DNA from: DATEGZ01 sp035279905
GTDB taxonomy: Bacteria > Acidobacteriota > Vicinamibacteria > Vicinamibacterales > SCN-69-37
Length of the DNA: 14,521 nt
Reading direction: 5' to 3'
Assembly (NCBI GenBank): GCA_035279905.1
Contig: DATEGZ010000272.1
Span: 1 to 14,521, forward strand
The translations under genes and the position numbers were made by a program. Every line of letters starts with the position of its first letter. Within the stretch, counting starts at the first letter, position 1. Of the stretch, positions 1 through 7,441 are shown in pieces. Under the pieces are notes generated by a model that worked only from the letters and a program-made list of their open reading frames with translations, was not told the origin of the DNA and did no database searches.

Positions 1-273
1 CGGCCGATGGGCCCCGGGGGATTCCGCCCGGGCGGGCCTCCGCGTGAGATGCCGGGCGCCGGCGGACGCAATTTCGGCCCGCCCAAAAAGAAGAGCGCGC
101 AGAGCGAGAAGCGCTGGGAAAACAAGGAGCGCGGGCCCAAGGGCCCGATCAAGGAGCGCTACTCCGGCCGCATGGACGGGCTCTACGACGACCCGAATGA
201 CGTGCCGGAGCCGATGCCGGAGTTCGACGATCCGGCGTCGCGCGCGGCGGAAGAGGACAAGGACGACAAGTAA
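1..273 (+). CDS. C-terminal part of unidentified Pro/Gly-rich charged protein (5' truncated)
   Basis: The frame is open to the left edge of the window, so this is probably the 3' end of a larger gene. An in-frame ATG at position 7 could instead be a start, but no ribosome site can be seen. The visible 90 residues begin with a Gly/Pro/Arg-rich stretch (GPGGFRPGGPP). A basic segment follows (PKKKSAQSEKRWENKER), then an acidic, proline-containing tail ending EEDKDDK. The composition suggests a disordered tail with no catalytic motif. Such tails occur on RNA-binding proteins, for example some pseudouridine synthases and helicases, but nothing here proves that. It is followed after 15 bp by a small membrane-protein gene on the same strand, probably co-transcribed. 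Function unknown. Confidence 0.6.
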   Translation, partial: RPMGPGGFRPGGPPREMPGAGGRNFGPPKKKSAQSEKRWENKERGPKGPIKERYSGRMDGLYDDPNDVPEPMPEFDDPASRAAEEDKDDK

Positions 274-288
274 GACGCCCGGCGACGG

Positions 289-666
289 ATGGCGACTCAC
301 GTCAAGGTCATCGCAGTGCTCTGCCTCGTGTTTGGCGCGCTCGGCGTCCTGGGCGCGCTGTTTTCCTCGTTCATTTTCAGCGCGATCGCGGCGATCGTCG
401 GCAGCACGCACGATCCGGCCGCGCCAATGGGCATGGCCGTGCTCGGCCTCACCAGCGTGACGCTGACGATCGTGGTGCTGGTCTTGTCGATTCCCTACAT
501 CATCACCGGCTGGGGCTTGCTCAAGCTGCGGCCGTGGTCACGGATCGTCGGGATCGTCGTCGCCGCCATCAGCCTGATCCACATCCCGTTCGGGACGATC
601 TTCGGGATCTACGCGCTGATCATTCTGTTCAATAAGGAAACCGAAGCGCTGTTCCAGCCGTCGTGA
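289..666 (+). CDS. Small polytopic membrane protein of unknown function
   Basis: 125 residues, mostly hydrophobic. Membrane segments are visible at about residues 5-36 (possibly one long segment or two), 49-77 and 84-115. Short polar links lie between them, and the tail is NKETEALFQPS. The pattern GWGLLKLRPWSRI, then IPFGTIFGIYAL, then ETEALF is of a kind seen in small uncharacterised inner-membrane proteins of Acidobacteriota and related phyla; this is from general recollection, not a search. The ATG follows the previous stop codon by 15 bp without a clear Shine-Dalgarno sequence, which suits co-translation with the upstream gene. Its last 38 bp overlap, tail to tail, the end of the YCF48-like gene on the other strand. 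No enzymatic residues were recognised and the function is unknown. Confidence 0.75.
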   Translation: MATHVKVIAVLCLVFGALGVLGALFSSFIFSAIAAIVGSTHDPAAPMGMAVLGLTSVTLTIVVLVLSIPYIITGWGLLKLRPWSRIVGIVVAAISLIHIPFGTIFGIYALIILFNKETEALFQPS

Positions 667-1669
667 GGCCGTCGAGCTTCGCGATTCGCCCCTGCGAGCC
701 CGCGCCCCATCCGGTTCTGCCCTTCGGCGCGAGGCTGAACGTGTGAAAGCCCGGACCAGCGAGCGGCGTCCACGTCCGGCCGTCATCGGCCGACACGTCC
801 GATCCTGACGGCCCGACGGCGAGCAGCGCACCCGGCGGACCGGGCAGATACGCGACGACCGATCGGAATCCGGACAGGCCATGCTCTTTGATGAGCGTCC
901 ACGTGGCGCCGCCGTCCGACGTCACCGCGCAGTTGTCCAGCGCCTCGGACTCCTTGTCGTAGGTCCCACCGACAATCACGCCATGCTGAGGGTCGCGAAA
1001 GGCGATCGAATAGATCCCTGATTTCTGGCCCGAGAGCAGCGGCGTCTCGGCGACCTTCCAGGTGCGCCCGTGATCCGATGAGCGCAGCACGCGCGCCTTC
1101 TCCGCCGCGCCCGTGCCGATCCACACGTCGTTCTGGCCGAACACGGCGATGTTCGTGCCGCTAGCCGCGAAGAATCCTTCGTTCGGCTGCGCGGGCGGCA
1201 GCCGATCGTCCGGCAGGCGCGTCCACGTCTTGCCGTCGTCCGTCGTGAAGATGACGAAGTGCCCGTCGCTCGTGTCGCTCACCGCGATCCCGTGCGTCGC
1301 GTCCCAGAACGACATCGCGTCGAGAAAGACTTTCGGATCCTGGTTGGCGAGCTGGAGGTCCCAGTGCTCGCCGGCGTCCGTGGTCTTGTAGATGCGCGAC
1401 GTCGCGCCATTGCCGATGCTGAGCACGTAGGCCGTGCGCTCGTCGATGGCGTCGATGTCACGGAAGTCCACGCGATCGGTGGTTACGGCGAGCTTCGACC
1501 ACGTCGCGCCGCCGTCAGCGGTCCGGAGCACGGTGGCGCCAGATCCGCTCGCCCAGGCGACGCGATCGTTCACGGCGCTCACGCCGCGGAGCGAGGACAT
1601 CACACCCGAGGTCTGCGGCGTCCACTGAAGGGCGGCCGCCACGGCGCCGGCTACGAGGATCGCTCTCAT
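629..1669 (-). CDS. Exported YCF48-like / BNR Asp-box beta-propeller protein
   Basis: 346 residues. A short hydrophobic N-terminus (RAILVAGAVAAALQ) is a likely signal peptide, so the protein probably acts in the periplasm or outside the cell. Six Asp-box motifs of the form S/T-x-D-x-G-x-T-W recur at about residues 49-57 (RTADGGATW), 95-103, 142-149, 197-204, 249-257 and 293-300. One per blade fits a six- to seven-bladed beta-propeller of the YCF48/sialidase-like fold. Bacterial members are often mislabelled oxidoreductase; no catalytic centre of one is visible, and a binding or scaffold role is more likely. The ATG overlaps the amidohydrolase stop (ATGA, 1666-1669), so translation is coupled and it is the third gene of the kinase operon. 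The 3' end overlaps the convergent membrane-protein gene by 38 bp. Confidence 0.85.
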   Translation of the reverse strand: MRAILVAGAVAAALQWTPQTSGVMSSLRGVSAVNDRVAWASGSGATVLRTADGGATWSKLAVTTDRVDFRDIDAIDERTAYVLSIGNGATSRIYKTTDAGEHWDLQLANQDPKVFLDAMSFWDATHGIAVSDTSDGHFVIFTTDDGKTWTRLPDDRLPPAQPNEGFFAASGTNIAVFGQNDVWIGTGAAEKARVLRSSDHGRTWKVAETPLLSGQKSGIYSIAFRDPQHGVIVGGTYDKESEALDNCAVTSDGGATWTLIKEHGLSGFRSVVAYLPGPPGALLAVGPSGSDVSADDGRTWTPLAGPGFHTFSLAPKGRTGWGAGSQGRIAKLDGLTTAGTALRFPY

Positions 1670-2982
1670 CGGCGCACCACGCTGCCGTTCTTCATCACGA
1701 ATTTCACCTTGTGCAGCGTCGAGATGTCTTTCGTCGGATCGCCGTCCACCGCGACGAGATCCGCGAACAGGCCCTGCGCCACGCGCCCGATCTGCGTGTC
1801 CATCTTCAGCGCCTTCGCGTCCACGGACGTCGCGGATTTCAACGCGTCGATCGGCGACATCCCGTACGACACCATGATCTCGAGCTCGCGCGCGTTGTCG
1901 CCGTGCGTGAACACGCCGACGTCGGATCCGCTGGCGATCGTCACGCCCGCGGCCATCGCGGCCTTGAAGCTCTCGCGCTTGCGCCCGATGCCCGCCGGCT
2001 CGGGCGCGCCGCCGGCTTTGTTCCAGCCGGCGTACTGGCTCGTCGCGTCACCGGCCGCGACGGTCGGGCACAGCGCAACGCCTTTCTCCGCCATCAGCTT
2101 GAACACCTCGGGCGTGCCGCCGTCGCCGTGCTCGATCGTGTCGACGCCGGCCATGATCGCGCGGCGCATGCCCTCGGGCGTCGTCGAGTGCACCGCGACG
2201 AACCGGCCGATGCTGTGCGCCGTCTCGACCGCCGCGTTCATCTCGGCTTGCGTGAACGTCGGCATCGTCTGGCCGTTCGGACCCGCGCGGTAGTCGCCGT
2301 AGAGCTTGATCCAGTCGGCGCCCTTGCCGGCCTGATCGCGCACCACGTGCATCATTCTCTCGACGCCGTCGACTTCCTCCGCACCTTGAGGCACGTCCCA
2401 CTCCGCCGGAAAGCCTTTCGGCGCGTACGTCCCTGTCGCGACGATGGCGCGCGTTGACACCAGCATGCGCGGCCCGGGAATGATCCCTTGATTCACCGCC
2501 TGCTTGAGGCCGACGTCTGCGTAGCCGGCGCCTTCAGTGCCGAGGTCGCGAATCGTCGTGAAGCCGGCCTCGAGCGTCGCTTTGAGCGAGACCGTCGCGC
2601 GCGCGATTCGCACGCCGAGCAGCTCGTGCTCGACTTGATCGTTCCACGGCGTCTCGTTGTAGGGATGCAGCAGGACGTGCGAGTGCGCCTCGATCAACCC
2701 GGGGATCAGCGTCGTGCCGGGCAGATCGATCGTCTCGGCGTTGGGCGGCGCAGTTACCGATGCGGCTGGACCGGCCGCCTGAATGCGCTGCCCTTGCACG
2801 AGCACGACCCAGCCCTCATGCAGCGCATCGCCGTCGAAGACGCGTGCCGGGCGAATCAGGTACGCGGTGTTGGGCTGATTGGCTCCGCCTCCGCCCCGGC
2901 CGCCGCGGCCTTGATCAGCGACGACGGCTCCCGCGGTGGCGAGCACCACACACAGCATCGTGACAAGCGCTGTCTTTTTCAT
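1666..2982 (-). CDS. Exported metal-dependent amidohydrolase, imidazolonepropionase-like / Xaa-Pro dipeptidase-like
   Basis: 438 residues. A signal peptide (residues 1-22, MKKTALVTMLCVVLATAGAV) is followed by a GRGGRGGGG linker at 25-33. The binuclear amidohydrolase signature is complete: HxH at H100/H102 (IEAHSHV), a probable carbamylated lysine K226 (WIKLYGD), H265 (AVHST), H285 (IEHGD) and D354 (GSD). Family members hydrolyse C-N bonds in cyclic amides or Xaa-Pro and Xaa-Arg/Lys dipeptides; the substrate here cannot be read from sequence, and export argues for peptide scavenging (inference). The ATG is preceded by GAGGAG (2985-2990), which overlaps the kinase stop codon, so it follows the kinase in one operon with a 6-bp gap. 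Its own stop overlaps the YCF48-like start. Length is normal for the family. Confidence 0.92.
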   Translation of the reverse strand: MKKTALVTMLCVVLATAGAVVADQGRGGRGGGGANQPNTAYLIRPARVFDGDALHEGWVVLVQGQRIQAAGPAASVTAPPNAETIDLPGTTLIPGLIEAHSHVLLHPYNETPWNDQVEHELLGVRIARATVSLKATLEAGFTTIRDLGTEGAGYADVGLKQAVNQGIIPGPRMLVSTRAIVATGTYAPKGFPAEWDVPQGAEEVDGVERMMHVVRDQAGKGADWIKLYGDYRAGPNGQTMPTFTQAEMNAAVETAHSIGRFVAVHSTTPEGMRRAIMAGVDTIEHGDGGTPEVFKLMAEKGVALCPTVAAGDATSQYAGWNKAGGAPEPAGIGRKRESFKAAMAAGVTIASGSDVGVFTHGDNARELEIMVSYGMSPIDALKSATSVDAKALKMDTQIGRVAQGLFADLVAVDGDPTKDISTLHKVKFVMKNGSVVRR

Positions 2983-2988
2983 ATCTCC

Positions 2989-5900
2989 TCATTGCCCCAT
3001 TTTCTTCCGTGCGTCTGCGACCCGCTCTCGATCCACGTCTCCGTCGCCCCAGTAGCCGACGAAGCGTCGATAGTACTCGCGCGCTTTGTCGCGATCGCCG
3101 CGCCGTTCCGCGATCTGGCCGAGGAAGTAGAGGCTGCGAACGAACTCGACCGGATAGCTCGCCCGCTCGACGCCCGAAGCCAGCCTGGCGAATCGTTTCT
3201 CGGCCTCGGCATCGTTGCCGGCGGCGAGATAGGCCGAGCCGAGGGCGAACCACGTTTCCGGCTGCTGCGGCGGGGGCTGCCAGTTGCCGTTTTGGGGCAG
3301 CAGCGCCTCGGCCTGCGTCAGTTCGGACACCGCGGTCGCCGTGTCGCGACGATCGAGCGCGAGGATTCCGGCCACGTGATGCATGAGGTACTTCATGCGC
3401 GTGCCCGGCGCCGCCGCCGCGCGGGCGCCAAGTTGGTCGAGCGGCGTTTTCGCATCTGACGTACGGCCGAGTCGCATCAAGGCGATCGCGCTGTAGGCGC
3501 GGCCGAGCGCCACCGGCATCAGCAGATTCTGTCCCACGGTCTGGCGAGCGGCTTCGGCGGACGGCAGCGCGCGGGCCGGCTGCCCGAGCGCGAGGCGCGT
3601 CCGTGCCGCCAACAAGTGGAGCATCGCATCGAACGTCACGCCCCACGGTCCTGGTTTCTGCGTGGCGTCGTCGAACATGCGCAGCGCCGATGCGCTTCGT
3701 CCATGGTAGAGCTCATCAGTCGCTCGATCGGTCACGGCGGCGTACCGGGTGAACGGATCGTCGGTCCTCGCAAGGCTCGCGGCGAGCGCCTCGGCTTCTG
3801 GCCACTTGTCCTGAAGCACGGCCACGCCCCAGCGATCGTGGATCATCGTCGGATCGCCAGGCGCGATCGCTTCGGCTTTGTCGTACGCGGCACGCGCCTC
3901 GTCGAGCTTGCCAAGGCGCCCCATGAAATCCGCGGTGGTTCTGTAGCTGTAGGCCGTATTGGGAAACCGGCGATCGATCTCGGCATGCACTTGCTTCGCC
4001 TCGTCGAGGCGCCCCGCGGACGCGTAGGCTTCGATGAGGTTGGAAAGCGAAATAGGAAGCACGAAGGCGTTCTGACGGAGCTGCTCGCCCAACCGCACTG
4101 CTTCGTCGAAGAGCCAGACCTGGGCTTCGGCCGTCGCCAGGTTGTGCCTGCCGGCATAGTGCTCCGGGTACAGGGCGAGCAGTTTCTGAAACGCCGCAAT
4201 GCCGCGCTCGGCGGTGTCCTCGTCTGCCGTGTAGTAAAAGCCCTCGAGGTAGTAGCGATCGCGCGCGGCGAGCCGATCGGCATGATCGAGCGCGCGCCTG
4301 GCGTACTCGGCGCGCTTGTCGAGGCGGCGCAGGTTGCTCTCGGCCGCCGCCAGCCGTGCCATGGCCAGCGCGAAGTTAGGATCGATACTGATCGCCTGAA
4401 GGAGCAGCGGCTCGGCATCGCGCGGCCGGCCGGCTTCGAGGAGCGTCACGCCTTGCGCGTACGCGCGGTACGCGTCGATCGACGAGGTCGTGACTTCCGA
4501 GAGGTCGCGGTACATGCCGGAATCCGCCGACGGCGTGCCGCTTGCCGCGCCGGGCGCGGACACGAGCGCCGTCGGCTTCGCCGCGGTGCCGGCGAGGTGC
4601 GTTTGCAGTCGCCGGGTGAGATCGTCGACCGTTGGAAACAGATTCGCTTCGCCGGCCGCTTCGAGATGGTCGGCGGTCACGATCCGGCCGCTCGCCGCCT
4701 CCTGGAGCGTGATGTTGATGCGAATCGTCTCGCCCGCCTTGACGTAGTTGCCGACGACAACATGACGGGCGCCGGCGAGGCGCGCCACTTCTTTGATCGT
4801 GTCGAAGGACAGCTCGGCGTCGTTCTGGCGCTTGAGCGACGCGAGGATCTGATACAGCCGGTCGGTGCTGAGCACGTCCATCTCGCTCGACTGCGAGAGG
4901 TCGGTCACCACCATGCTCGTGATGCCGGTGCGCAGCCAATCGAGCTGCGGGCTGCCGGTCTGGTTCTGGAAGTACAGGACGGCCACCGACGGTCTGCCGC
5001 TCGAGACGATCGGCGGCGGCGCGGACGGCGCGCGATGCGTCCACCAGTAGGCACCCACAGCCACGACGAGCACGGCCAGCGCCGACGCGATCGCGGTACG
5101 CCCGCCTCCTGCCGAACGTGTCTTCTCGGGTTCGACCACGCGCTGGCCTGTCGACGTCGCGGGCGCGTCGAGGCGTCGCCTCATGGCTCGCAGATCGACG
5201 ACCAGGTCACGCGCGGTCTGGTAGCGCGCCGCGGGATCCTTCGCCAGGCATTTGTCGATCAGCCGCTGAAGATCCTGCTGCGCCTCGGCGCTGATGACGG
5301 AGCTCGAGAGCGTCAGCGGCGGCACTGGATCGTGCGTAATCGCGTGCAGCGTGTCCACGTAGCTCGGCGCCTGGAACGGCAGCCGCCCGGTGAGCGTCTG
5401 GTACAGCATCACGCCAAAGCTGAACAGATCGCTGCGCCCGTCGAGGCGCTCGCCGCGCGTCTGCTCGGGCGACATGTACGCGGCCGTGCCTTTGATCACG
5501 CCAAAGTCGGTGGATGCCGCGACCGTCGCCGCATCGTTGGACACCGAATCGCCTGCGGCCGCCTTCGCCAGACCGAAGTCGATGACCTTCGCGTGGCCGT
5601 CCTCCGTGATCATCACGTTGGCCGGCTTCAGATCGCGGTGCACGATGCCCATCTCGTGCGCGCGCGCCAGGCCCTCGGCGATCTCGGCGGCGAGATCCAG
5701 CGCGCGGGCCGGACCCATGGCCCCACGGGCGACGAGCTGGCTGAGCGGTTCGCCGCGAATGAGCTCCATCGCGATGAAGCTCAGGCCGTCGGCCTCGCCC
5801 ACTTCGTGGATGACGCCGATGTGCGCGTGCTCGAGCTGCGCGGCGGTTTGCGCCTCCTTCAGGAAACGGCGCCGGCGATCGGGATCGGCGCTGACGTCCT

Positions 5901-6033
5901 GCGGCAGAATCTTCAGGGCGACTTCGCGGTTGAGCGACAGATCGGTGGCGCGGTACACCACGCCCATGCCCCCGCGGCCGAGCTCGGCCAGGATCCGATA
6001 GCGCCCCACGGTACGACCAACCAGCGACTCCAT
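2989..6033 (-). CDS. Membrane-anchored PknB-type Ser/Thr protein kinase with TolB-like domain and TPR repeats
   Basis: 1014 residues. The kinase domain (about 12-285) has the glycine loop GRGGMGVVY (19-27), K41 in VALKIL, E60, the catalytic loop HRDLKPAN (132-139; D134, K136, N139), the DFG motif (152-154) and SPE (188-190); all active residues are present. One transmembrane helix (312-330, followed by WTH) puts the kinase in the cytoplasm and the rest outside the membrane. The outer part starts with a TolB/FlgO-like domain (about 348-481; VAVLYFQNQTG). A linker leads to a TPR array from about 518 to the end (e.g. AEPLLLQAISIDPN). Such proteins sense signals or scaffold partners and phosphorylate cytoplasmic targets. 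It is the first gene of the operon with the amidohydrolase and YCF48-like genes. No Shine-Dalgarno is seen before ATG 6033. Confidence 0.93.
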   Translation of the reverse strand: MESLVGRTVGRYRILAELGRGGMGVVYRATDLSLNREVALKILPQDVSADPDRRRRFLKEAQTAAQLEHAHIGVIHEVGEADGLSFIAMELIRGEPLSQLVARGAMGPARALDLAAEIAEGLARAHEMGIVHRDLKPANVMITEDGHAKVIDFGLAKAAAGDSVSNDAATVAASTDFGVIKGTAAYMSPEQTRGERLDGRSDLFSFGVMLYQTLTGRLPFQAPSYVDTLHAITHDPVPPLTLSSSVISAEAQQDLQRLIDKCLAKDPAARYQTARDLVVDLRAMRRRLDAPATSTGQRVVEPEKTRSAGGGRTAIASALAVLVVAVGAYWWTHRAPSAPPPIVSSGRPSVAVLYFQNQTGSPQLDWLRTGITSMVVTDLSQSSEMDVLSTDRLYQILASLKRQNDAELSFDTIKEVARLAGARHVVVGNYVKAGETIRINITLQEAASGRIVTADHLEAAGEANLFPTVDDLTRRLQTHLAGTAAKPTALVSAPGAASGTPSADSGMYRDLSEVTTSSIDAYRAYAQGVTLLEAGRPRDAEPLLLQAISIDPNFALAMARLAAAESNLRRLDKRAEYARRALDHADRLAARDRYYLEGFYYTADEDTAERGIAAFQKLLALYPEHYAGRHNLATAEAQVWLFDEAVRLGEQLRQNAFVLPISLSNLIEAYASAGRLDEAKQVHAEIDRRFPNTAYSYRTTADFMGRLGKLDEARAAYDKAEAIAPGDPTMIHDRWGVAVLQDKWPEAEALAASLARTDDPFTRYAAVTDRATDELYHGRSASALRMFDDATQKPGPWGVTFDAMLHLLAARTRLALGQPARALPSAEAARQTVGQNLLMPVALGRAYSAIALMRLGRTSDAKTPLDQLGARAAAAPGTRMKYLMHHVAGILALDRRDTATAVSELTQAEALLPQNGNWQPPPQQPETWFALGSAYLAAGNDAEAEKRFARLASGVERASYPVEFVRSLYFLGQIAERRGDRDKAREYYRRFVGYWGDGDVDRERVADARKKMGQ

Positions 6034-6062
6034 TCAGGCACGCACATGTTACTGTGACTGCC
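6034..6062. promoter_or_regulatory. Compact divergent promoter region, kinase operon / aminotransferase
   Basis: Only 29 bp separate the kinase ATG (minus) from the aminotransferase ATG 6063 (plus). Neither side has a Shine-Dalgarno sequence. On the minus strand TAACAT (6046-6051) could be a -10 element giving a nearly leaderless kinase mRNA. On the plus strand only a weak TACTGT (6050-6055) is in a plausible place. Both promoters must share or overlap these bases or lie inside the opposite coding sequence. The promoter calls are inference from spacing. Confidence 0.35.
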
Positions 6063-7364
6063 ATGTCACAACCTGTTGGACGTCGCGACTTTCTCGCGCG
6101 CGTGGCGCTGGGCGGTGTGGCCGCGGGCTTTCTGCCGTCGGTCGCGTGGGCCCGCCAATTCAAGCCGCTCGATGTACCGACGTTCACGCCGGCGGCCGGC
6201 GCGTCCGACGAACAGCTGTTCGCCGCAGCCCGGCGCGAGTTTCTCTTCCCCGCGGACGTGACGTACGGCAACACCGGGACGCTCGGGGCGTCGCCGCGCG
6301 AAGTCGTCGCGACGCTGACCAAAGGCACCGAACGGCTCGAGCGCGAGCTGCCCGACTGGCCGTACTTTCAGGCCGACGGCGAGCCGCTTACCGGCTATCA
6401 ACCGCTCGTGGACATTCGCGGACGCGTCGGCTCGCTGATCAACGCGACCGGCGACGAGATCGCGCTCACGACGAACGCGACGATGGGCATGAGCTTCCTG
6501 GCGAACGGAATCGATCTGGCGCCGGGCGACGAGATCGTCACCACCGACCAGGAGCACAGCGGCGGCATCGGCGGCTGGCAGCTTCGCGCCAAGCGACACG
6601 GCATCGTCGTCAAGCAGGTGCCGATTCTCGAGAGCGTGACGAAGGGTCCGGACGCGATCGTCGCGCAGTTCGCGGACGCGATCACGCCGAAGACGAAGGT
6701 CGTGATGTTCAGCCAGATCACGTCCGGCCTCGGCATGTTGCTGCCGGCGAAGGCGCTGTGCGCGCTCGCGCACGATCGCGGCGCGCTCGCGATCGTGGAC
6801 GGCGCGCAGGTGCTCGGTCAGCGGCGGGTGGATGTGAAGGACCTCGGCTGCGACGCCTACGTCACGAGCCCGCACAAGTGGATGCTCGCGCCGAAGGGCA
6901 CGGGCATCCTGTACATCAGGCGCTCGGCCCAGCCGCGTTTCTGGAACACCCTCGCGAGCGCGGCGTTCGACGACGACTCGACGGGCGCGTTTCGATTCAT
7001 GCACTACGGCACGGGCAGCGTGCCGGTTGTCGAGGCGCTCATGGCGGCGCTCGACTTCATGACGCGGATTGGGCTGGAGCGGATCGAGCGCTGGAATCTG
7101 GCGCAAGCCAACCGGCTGCGCGACGGGCTCACGAAGATTCCGCAGGCGCGGCTCTCGTCACCCGCGGAGCGACGCTTCGCCAGCGCGATCACGACGTTTG
7201 CCGTCGCCGGCAAGACGGGCCGCGAGCTGCAGGACGCGCTGTGGGCGAAGAAGATCCGCGTGCGCGCGCAAGGCGGCGATCGCGGCGTGCGCCTGTCAGC
7301 GCATCTCTACGTGAGCCCGACGGACATCGATCACGTGCTCGAGGTCGTCAGCGCGATGAAATGA
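6063..7364 (+). CDS. Tat-exported class V (PLP-dependent) aminotransferase, isopenicillin N epimerase-like
   Basis: 433 residues from ATG 6063; an in-frame GTG at 6054 would add three. The N-terminus is a Tat signal: GRRDFL with R7/R8, a hydrophobic stretch (ALGGVAAGFLPSV) and AWA, so the folded enzyme is probably exported with its cofactor. The fold-type I PLP core shows TNATMGMSF (137-145), H165 (QEHSG), D246 in VDGAQ, and the Schiff-base lysine K272 in TSPHKWM. The family includes cysteine desulfurases, EgtE-like lyases and isopenicillin N epimerases. The long Tat signal and lack of an SufS/IscS catalytic-cysteine loop argue for an epimerase, transaminase or lyase of unknown substrate. The stop TGA (7362-7364) lies at the outer end of the first palindromic repeat. 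It is divergent from the kinase operon. Confidence 0.88.
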   Translation: MSQPVGRRDFLARVALGGVAAGFLPSVAWARQFKPLDVPTFTPAAGASDEQLFAAARREFLFPADVTYGNTGTLGASPREVVATLTKGTERLERELPDWPYFQADGEPLTGYQPLVDIRGRVGSLINATGDEIALTTNATMGMSFLANGIDLAPGDEIVTTDQEHSGGIGGWQLRAKRHGIVVKQVPILESVTKGPDAIVAQFADAITPKTKVVMFSQITSGLGMLLPAKALCALAHDRGALAIVDGAQVLGQRRVDVKDLGCDAYVTSPHKWMLAPKGTGILYIRRSAQPRFWNTLASAAFDDDSTGAFRFMHYGTGSVPVVEALMAALDFMTRIGLERIERWNLAQANRLRDGLTKIPQARLSSPAERRFASAITTFAVAGKTGRELQDALWAKKIRVRAQGGDRGVRLSAHLYVSPTDIDHVLEVVSAMK

Positions 7365-7441
7365 AAATGACGCCGGGAGTAGTTTTTACAAATGGCGGGA
7401 CTCTTCCCCATTTGTAAAAACTACTCCCGGCGTCATTTTCA
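7362..7441. repeat. Perfect palindromic hairpin repeat, copy 1, between convergent genes (candidate bidirectional terminator)
   Basis: Arms 7362-7395 and 7408-7440/7441 are 34-nt perfect reverse complements around a 12-nt centre (7396-7407). Each arm contains a 25-nt core beginning ATGACGCCGGGAG and ending GTTTTTACAA, here preceded by TGAAA. The same core recurs in both arms of the copy at 14348. The inner tip (ATGG / CCAT) is specific to this copy. The outer TGA of the left arm is the stop codon of the aminotransferase, and that of the right arm, read on the minus strand, is the stop of the propeller gene. In RNA each strand would form a very stable GC-based stem followed by ATTTTC, a short U-tract, consistent with two-way termination. 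The repeat family is not recognised. Confidence 0.95.

Noticed and set aside
629..1669. Oxidoreductase function for the YCF48-like protein, as such proteins are often labelled
   Set aside because: Only Asp-box propeller repeats are visible; no nucleotide-, heme- or flavin-binding motif.
1259..3459. Plus-strand open frames opposite the amidohydrolase and propeller genes (1259-2293, 1711-2457, 2488-3459)
   Set aside because: Low-complexity basic translations with no motif; shadows of the minus-strand operon genes.
3616..6057. Long open frame on the plus strand (813 codons) opposite the kinase gene
   Set aside because: Its translation is Arg/His/Ala-rich with no domain, and it mirrors the kinase coding strand; a high-GC shadow frame. 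The kinase has all catalytic motifs.
6054..6062. GTG at 6054 as the aminotransferase start
   Set aside because: ATG at 6063 is only three codons later and gives a standard Tat signal. Without a ribosome site on either, the ATG was preferred, but the GTG cannot be excluded.
7362..7441. Classic REP/RAYT element, because the core contains GGAG and GTAG tetranucleotides
   Set aside because: In known REP sequences the tetranucleotide sits at the foot of a short hairpin. Here it is buried inside a long perfect stem, and no transposase gene is in the window. The REP label is not supported, though a relationship is not excluded.
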